Shown here piece by piece: positions 5,517 to 7,723 of a stretch of 7,723 bases of DNA; position 1 is the stretch's first letter; each line of letters starts with the position of its first letter. Where the stretch lies: assembly GCF_035268865.1 (NCBI RefSeq), contig NZ_DATFKB010000096.1, forward strand, positions 1-7,723, given 5' to 3'. Made by a program: the position numbers and the translations under genes. Source of the DNA: Salinivirga sp035268865 (GTDB lineage Bacteria > Bacteroidota > Bacteroidia > Bacteroidales > Salinivirgaceae). The notes beneath the pieces were generated by a model, which did not search any database, was not told the DNA's origin, and saw only the letters and a list, made by a program, of their open reading frames with translations.

Positions 5517-6772
5517 AGCAAAAACACCTTATAGAGATTGCTGGAGCGCTCCTCTTAGCAAGATGGAAACAAACGCTCATTGCTGCTATTGGTGTTACGT
5601 TTAGTATTGCTCTTTTTGTAACACTGCTCGGCTTTATGGAAGGATTGAATAACTTACTGGATGGTATGGTATTAAACCGAACTCCACACATCCGATTATA
5701 TAATGATACCCAGCCTAGCCAAAATCAACCCATTGACCTGAGTGATGAATATAAGGATCATCATAATTTTATTAGTTCTATCAAACCAACCAATACTCGA
5801 AAAGAGATTTATAACGCTCAAAAGATTATTCAAAAACTTAATAATGATAATCGAGTTGTAGGTGTTTCTGCCAAGCTTTCCGCCCAGGTATTTTACAATT
5901 ATGGGAACACGGATATAAATGGAATCATTAATGGTTTGGAGGTCAATAAAGAGTCAAAGCTCTTTGCATTTGAGGAATACCTGGCTAAAGGCAATTATCA
6001 AGATCTTGAAAACATTCCAAATAGCATTATCCTTGGGCAAGGTGTGGCAGAACTCATCAATGCCCAAATTGATGACCTTATCAATATTACAACCTCCGAA
6101 GGTCAGCAGTTCTCTTTAAAAGTAGTAGGCTTTTATCAAACCGGCATGGCCCAGATTGATAAAGTTCAAAGCTATGCCAGCTTAAAAACGACCCGAAGAA
6201 TCAAAGGTGTCAGCAATAATTATGTTGGAGATATTCAAATAAAGTTGAAGAACCTTGATAAAGCCCCCTTAACTGCGATTGAATATGAAAAGTTTTTTAA
6301 TCTCAATGCTGAAGATCTTCAAACAGCCAATGCTCAGTTTGAAACAGGAAGTAGTGTGCGGTCTATTATTTCCTATGCTGTTGGAATTGCCTTATTGATT
6401 GTTTCTGGCTTCGGGATCTACAACATTCTGAATATGTTAATTTATGAGAAAATGGATACTATCGCGATATTGAAAGCTACGGGCTATAATAGTAGCGATG
6501 TAAAAAAAATCTTTATTTCCATTTCATTAAGTATAGGTCTTTCAGGAGCATTATTTGGAGTATTGCTGGGCTATTTATTATCGAATATCGTGGATACGAT
6601 TCCGTTTGACGCACCTTCTGTGCCCAACGTAACAACCTACCCAATAGACTATGGAGTTCAATACTATTCTATTGCGATCATATTTGCAATCATAATGACG
6701 TTTCTAGCGGGTTGGCTACCTGCCCAAAAAGCTTCAAAAGTGGATCCAGTAGTTATAATAAGAGGAAAGTAA
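5513..6772 (+). CDS. FtsX/MacB-like ABC transporter permease
   Basis: The product is 419 aa with the four-helix type VII ABC permease plan. TM1 is at ~21-41 (TLIAAIGVTFSIALFVTLLG). A large periplasmic MacB-PCD-like domain follows at ~45-280. Then come TM2 ~287-310 (SYAVGIALLIVSGFGIYNIL), TM3 ~333-360 and TM4 ~385-404. The cytoplasmic coupling segment IAILKATGYNSSDVKKIFI and the C-terminal WLPAQKASKVDPVVIIRGK match the FtsX-domain signature (PA..A...DP...IR). It acts in the inner membrane with the adaptor before it and the ATPase after it. Relatives include MacB permease halves, LolC/E and cyanobacterial DevC. The substrate is not deducible. It starts inside the adaptor's stop codon (ATGA) and ends directly against the ATPase start. 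Confidence 0.9.
   Translation: MKQKHLIEIAGALLLARWKQTLIAAIGVTFSIALFVTLLGFMEGLNNLLDGMVLNRTPHIRLYNDTQPSQNQPIDLSDEYKDHHNFISSIKPTNTRKEIYNAQKIIQKLNNDNRVVGVSAKLSAQVFYNYGNTDINGIINGLEVNKESKLFAFEEYLAKGNYQDLENIPNSIILGQGVAELINAQIDDLINITTSEGQQFSLKVVGFYQTGMAQIDKVQSYASLKTTRRIKGVSNNYVGDIQIKLKNLDKAPLTAIEYEKFFNLNAEDLQTANAQFETGSSVRSIISYAVGIALLIVSGFGIYNILNMLIYEKMDTIAILKATGYNSSDVKKIFISISLSIGLSGALFGVLLGYLLSNIVDTIPFDAPSVPNVTTYPIDYGVQYYSIAIIFAIIMTFLAGWLPAQKASKVDPVVIIRGK
6762..6769 (+). promoter_or_regulatory. Strong Shine-Dalgarno-like site for the ABC ATPase
   Basis: GAGGAAAG sits inside the last permease codons, 3 bases before the ATPase ATG at 6773. It is the only clear purine-rich ribosome-binding site of the GGA type in the window, where other genes have A-rich leaders. 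It supports the chosen start. The spacing is short. Confidence 0.45.
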
Positions 6773-7456
6773 ATGGCGAAAAAAAAGGTATTAGAAGCAC
6801 GAGCTATCAATAAATCGTTTTTTGATCCAGTCCGTGTTGATGTGTTAAAGGATATTTCTTTTGACTTAAATTATGGAGAATACACTTCCGTCATAGGTCG
6901 ATCCGGTTGTGGAAAGTCCACCTTATTATACATCCTTTCAACCATGGATACCGACTTTTCGGGTGAATTGCTAATCGATGGAATTACCACTAAAAATAAA
7001 TCAGAGCAAGAATTAGCCGCCATTCGAAATGAAAAAATTGGCTTTGTATTTCAATTTCACTATCTTTTAAACGAGTTTTCTGCCATCAAAAATGTTATGC
7101 TACCTGGATACAGGTTAAATAAAAAAAGTGAAGAAGAATTGGAACACAAAGCTTATGAGGCATTGAAAGCACTCGGCATAGAAAAGTTGGCAAAAAAAAT
7201 GGCCAATAAACTATCTGGAGGTGAAAAACAACGTGTTGCCATTGCTCGCGCGCTAATCAATGACCCACATATTATTATGTGCGATGAACCAACAGGAAAC
7301 TTAGACAGCAAGAATGCAGATAGAGTGTTCAATATTTTCAAAGAGCTTACCGAGGTTTATAACAAGACATTACTCGTCGTCACTCATGATTTAGAATTTG
7401 CAAATAAAACAGGGCGCATCATAGAACTTGAGGATGGAAGAATAATAAGAATGTGA
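6773..7456 (+). CDS. LolD/MacB-type ABC transporter ATP-binding protein
   Basis: The product is 227 aa, full length for a stand-alone LolD/FtsE/MacB-type nucleotide-binding domain. Visible motifs: Walker A GRSGCGKST (42-50), Q-loop Gln94 (GFVFQFHYLL), signature LSGGEKQR (147-154), Walker B IIMCDE (167-172) with catalytic Glu172, D-loop NLDS (176-179) and H-loop His205 (VVTHD). All catalytic residues are intact, so an active ATPase is expected. It powers the permease encoded immediately upstream with no gap. It is the last gene of the block; a hairpin-forming att-like sequence and then MITE copy 2 follow. Context (adaptor, 4-TM permease, separate ATPase) points to a MacAB- or DevBCA-type exporter instead of lipoprotein sorting by LolCDE, but the ATPase alone cannot tell. 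Confidence 0.93.
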   Translation: MAKKKVLEARAINKSFFDPVRVDVLKDISFDLNYGEYTSVIGRSGCGKSTLLYILSTMDTDFSGELLIDGITTKNKSEQELAAIRNEKIGFVFQFHYLLNEFSAIKNVMLPGYRLNKKSEEELEHKAYEALKALGIEKLAKKMANKLSGGEKQRVAIARALINDPHIIMCDEPTGNLDSKNADRVFNIFKELTEVYNKTLLVVTHDLEFANKTGRIIELEDGRIIRM

Positions 7457-7474
7457 ATGGCCAAAAGCACGAAA

Positions 7475-7532
7475 GCACAACAATGCCTGTGGCGCATTAA
7501 AACGCGCCATAGCCAGCCGTTAGCGGTAACTT
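7475..7532 (+). repeat. attC-like palindrome after the exporter operon, right copy
   Basis: It starts GCACAAC (7475-7481) and ends GTTAGCGG (7519-7526), enclosing a hairpin of TGTGGCGC (7488-7495) with GCGCCATA (7504-7511) around an 8-base loop. The layout (xxxAAC, imperfect palindrome, GTTxxx) recalls integron attC sites. The outer boxes fit the RYYYAAC and GTTRRRY consensus only partly (6/7 and 5/7). The 3' half is related to the left copy at 3901-3955 in direct orientation, so the two could be successive cassette boundaries about 3.58 kb apart. The hairpin may also act as an mRNA 3' end. No T-run follows it. Confidence 0.45.
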
Positions 7533-7559
7533 AAACACAAAACTCGAAAACAGAAATGA

Positions 7560-7723
7560 TAAGTAGGTTGCCCAATTAAATCAAGTAATAATCTGCGTCT
7601 TTTTGGGGCGATTTCTTCGTTGCAAAAAGCCTTGGATAGCTAGGCTATCCGCGATTTTTGCGCCTCGAACTAGCCCAAAAAAGCCAGCACCTTATTACAG
7701 ACTCAATATGGGCAACCTACTTA
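7560..7723 (-). mobile_element. MITE-like palindromic element, copy 2 (164 bases, full length)
   Basis: It runs from TAAGTAGGTTGCCCA (7560-7574) to TGGGCAACCTACTTA (7709-7723), in inverse orientation to copy 1. The whole element is one long imperfect palindrome centred on the TAG at 7641-7643. The inner parts pair too: GCAAAAA (7622-7628) with TTTTTGC (7655-7661), and CTTTTTGGGGC with GCCCAAAAAAGCC. It holds the 43 bases missing from copy 1. It is noncoding. The window ends on its last base, as expected if assembly broke at a repeated element. A MITE moved in trans is the best label. A REP/BIME-like structured repeat is an alternative. Confidence 0.8.
7634..7659 (+). terminator. Possible bidirectional terminator at the apex of MITE copy 2
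   Basis: GGATAGC (7634-7640), TAG loop, GCTATCC (7644-7650), then GCGATTTTT. A 7-base perfect stem followed 4 bases later by a T-run could end transcription of the exporter operon. On the minus strand the stem is followed by AAGGCTTTTT, so it may work both ways. Copy 1 has lost this hairpin. That would remove a block between the upstream region and the operon, though this is inference. Confidence 0.35.

Larger units (their letters stand above)
3696..7723 (+). mobile_element. Candidate composite element: inverted MITE pair bracketing an ABC exporter operon
   Basis: Two nearly identical MITE-like elements in opposite orientation (3696-3816 and 7560-7723) enclose four co-directional exporter genes and nothing else coding. 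The outer ends are therefore perfect inverted repeats (TAAGTAGGTTGCCCA at 3696, its complement at 7709-7723). In principle a transposase acting in trans on these ends could move the whole 4.0-kb block. No transposase gene is inside. The right outer flank is beyond the window, so a target duplication of the whole unit cannot be tested here. Two independent MITE insertions near one operon would look the same. Confidence 0.4.

Noticed and set aside
7484..7532. Hairpin after the ATPase gene as a rho-independent terminator
   Set aside because: The stem is good but no T-run follows it. The hairpin with a following T-run inside MITE copy 2 is the better terminator candidate.

Overview
The window looks like Bacteroidota (Flavobacteriia/Cytophagia-type) DNA. 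It is AT-rich. Start codons mostly follow A-rich leaders instead of Shine-Dalgarno sites. The two small exported proteins have short 'MK-hydrophobic-...-Q' signal peptides and C-terminal aromatic residues typical of outer-membrane barrels, and one promoter candidate fits the Bacteroidota TAnnTTTG form. Both ends lie in repetitive DNA: the left end is inside a transposase remnant, and the right end stops exactly on the last base of a repeat. The window may therefore be a whole contig broken at repeats.

Left part (1-3690). Bases 1-149 are the broken 3' end of an ISL3-family transposase, followed by about 110 bases of hairpin-rich, noticeably GC-richer DNA that may be a structured-RNA fragment (possibly group II intron). 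Three minus-strand genes follow. Transcribed first is a 601-residue cytoplasmic regulator with a TolB/FlgO-like domain, TPR repeats and a C-terminal AraC-type helix-turn-helix. Downstream of it are two secreted beta-barrel-like outer-membrane proteins (215 and 189 aa). Between the regulator and the barrels is a 213-base gap with a 20-base-spaced tandem repeat (GGACCTTTTA twice), an imperfect palindrome and a second inverted repeat, all candidate operator DNA.

Right part (3696-7723). A four-gene plus-strand block encodes a Crp/Fnr-like sensor that has lost its DNA-binding domain, a lipoprotein-type HlyD/MacA membrane-fusion protein, an FtsX/MacB-like permease and a LolD/MacB-like ABC ATPase. 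Together the last three form a MacAB/DevBCA-type efflux or export module without its own TolC. The genes are tightly packed (6-base gap, ATGA overlap, zero-base gap).

The most notable feature is how this block is bounded. On the outside are two nearly identical copies, in opposite orientation, of a palindromic MITE-like element (121 and 164 bases) with perfect 15-base terminal inverted repeats. Just inside them are two related hairpin-forming sequences, in direct orientation, that resemble degenerate integron attC or cassette-boundary sites. The nesting is MITE / att-like / exporter operon / att-like / MITE, which suggests a mobilised or mobilisable transporter cassette. No integrase or transposase is visible in the block, so mobility is inference.
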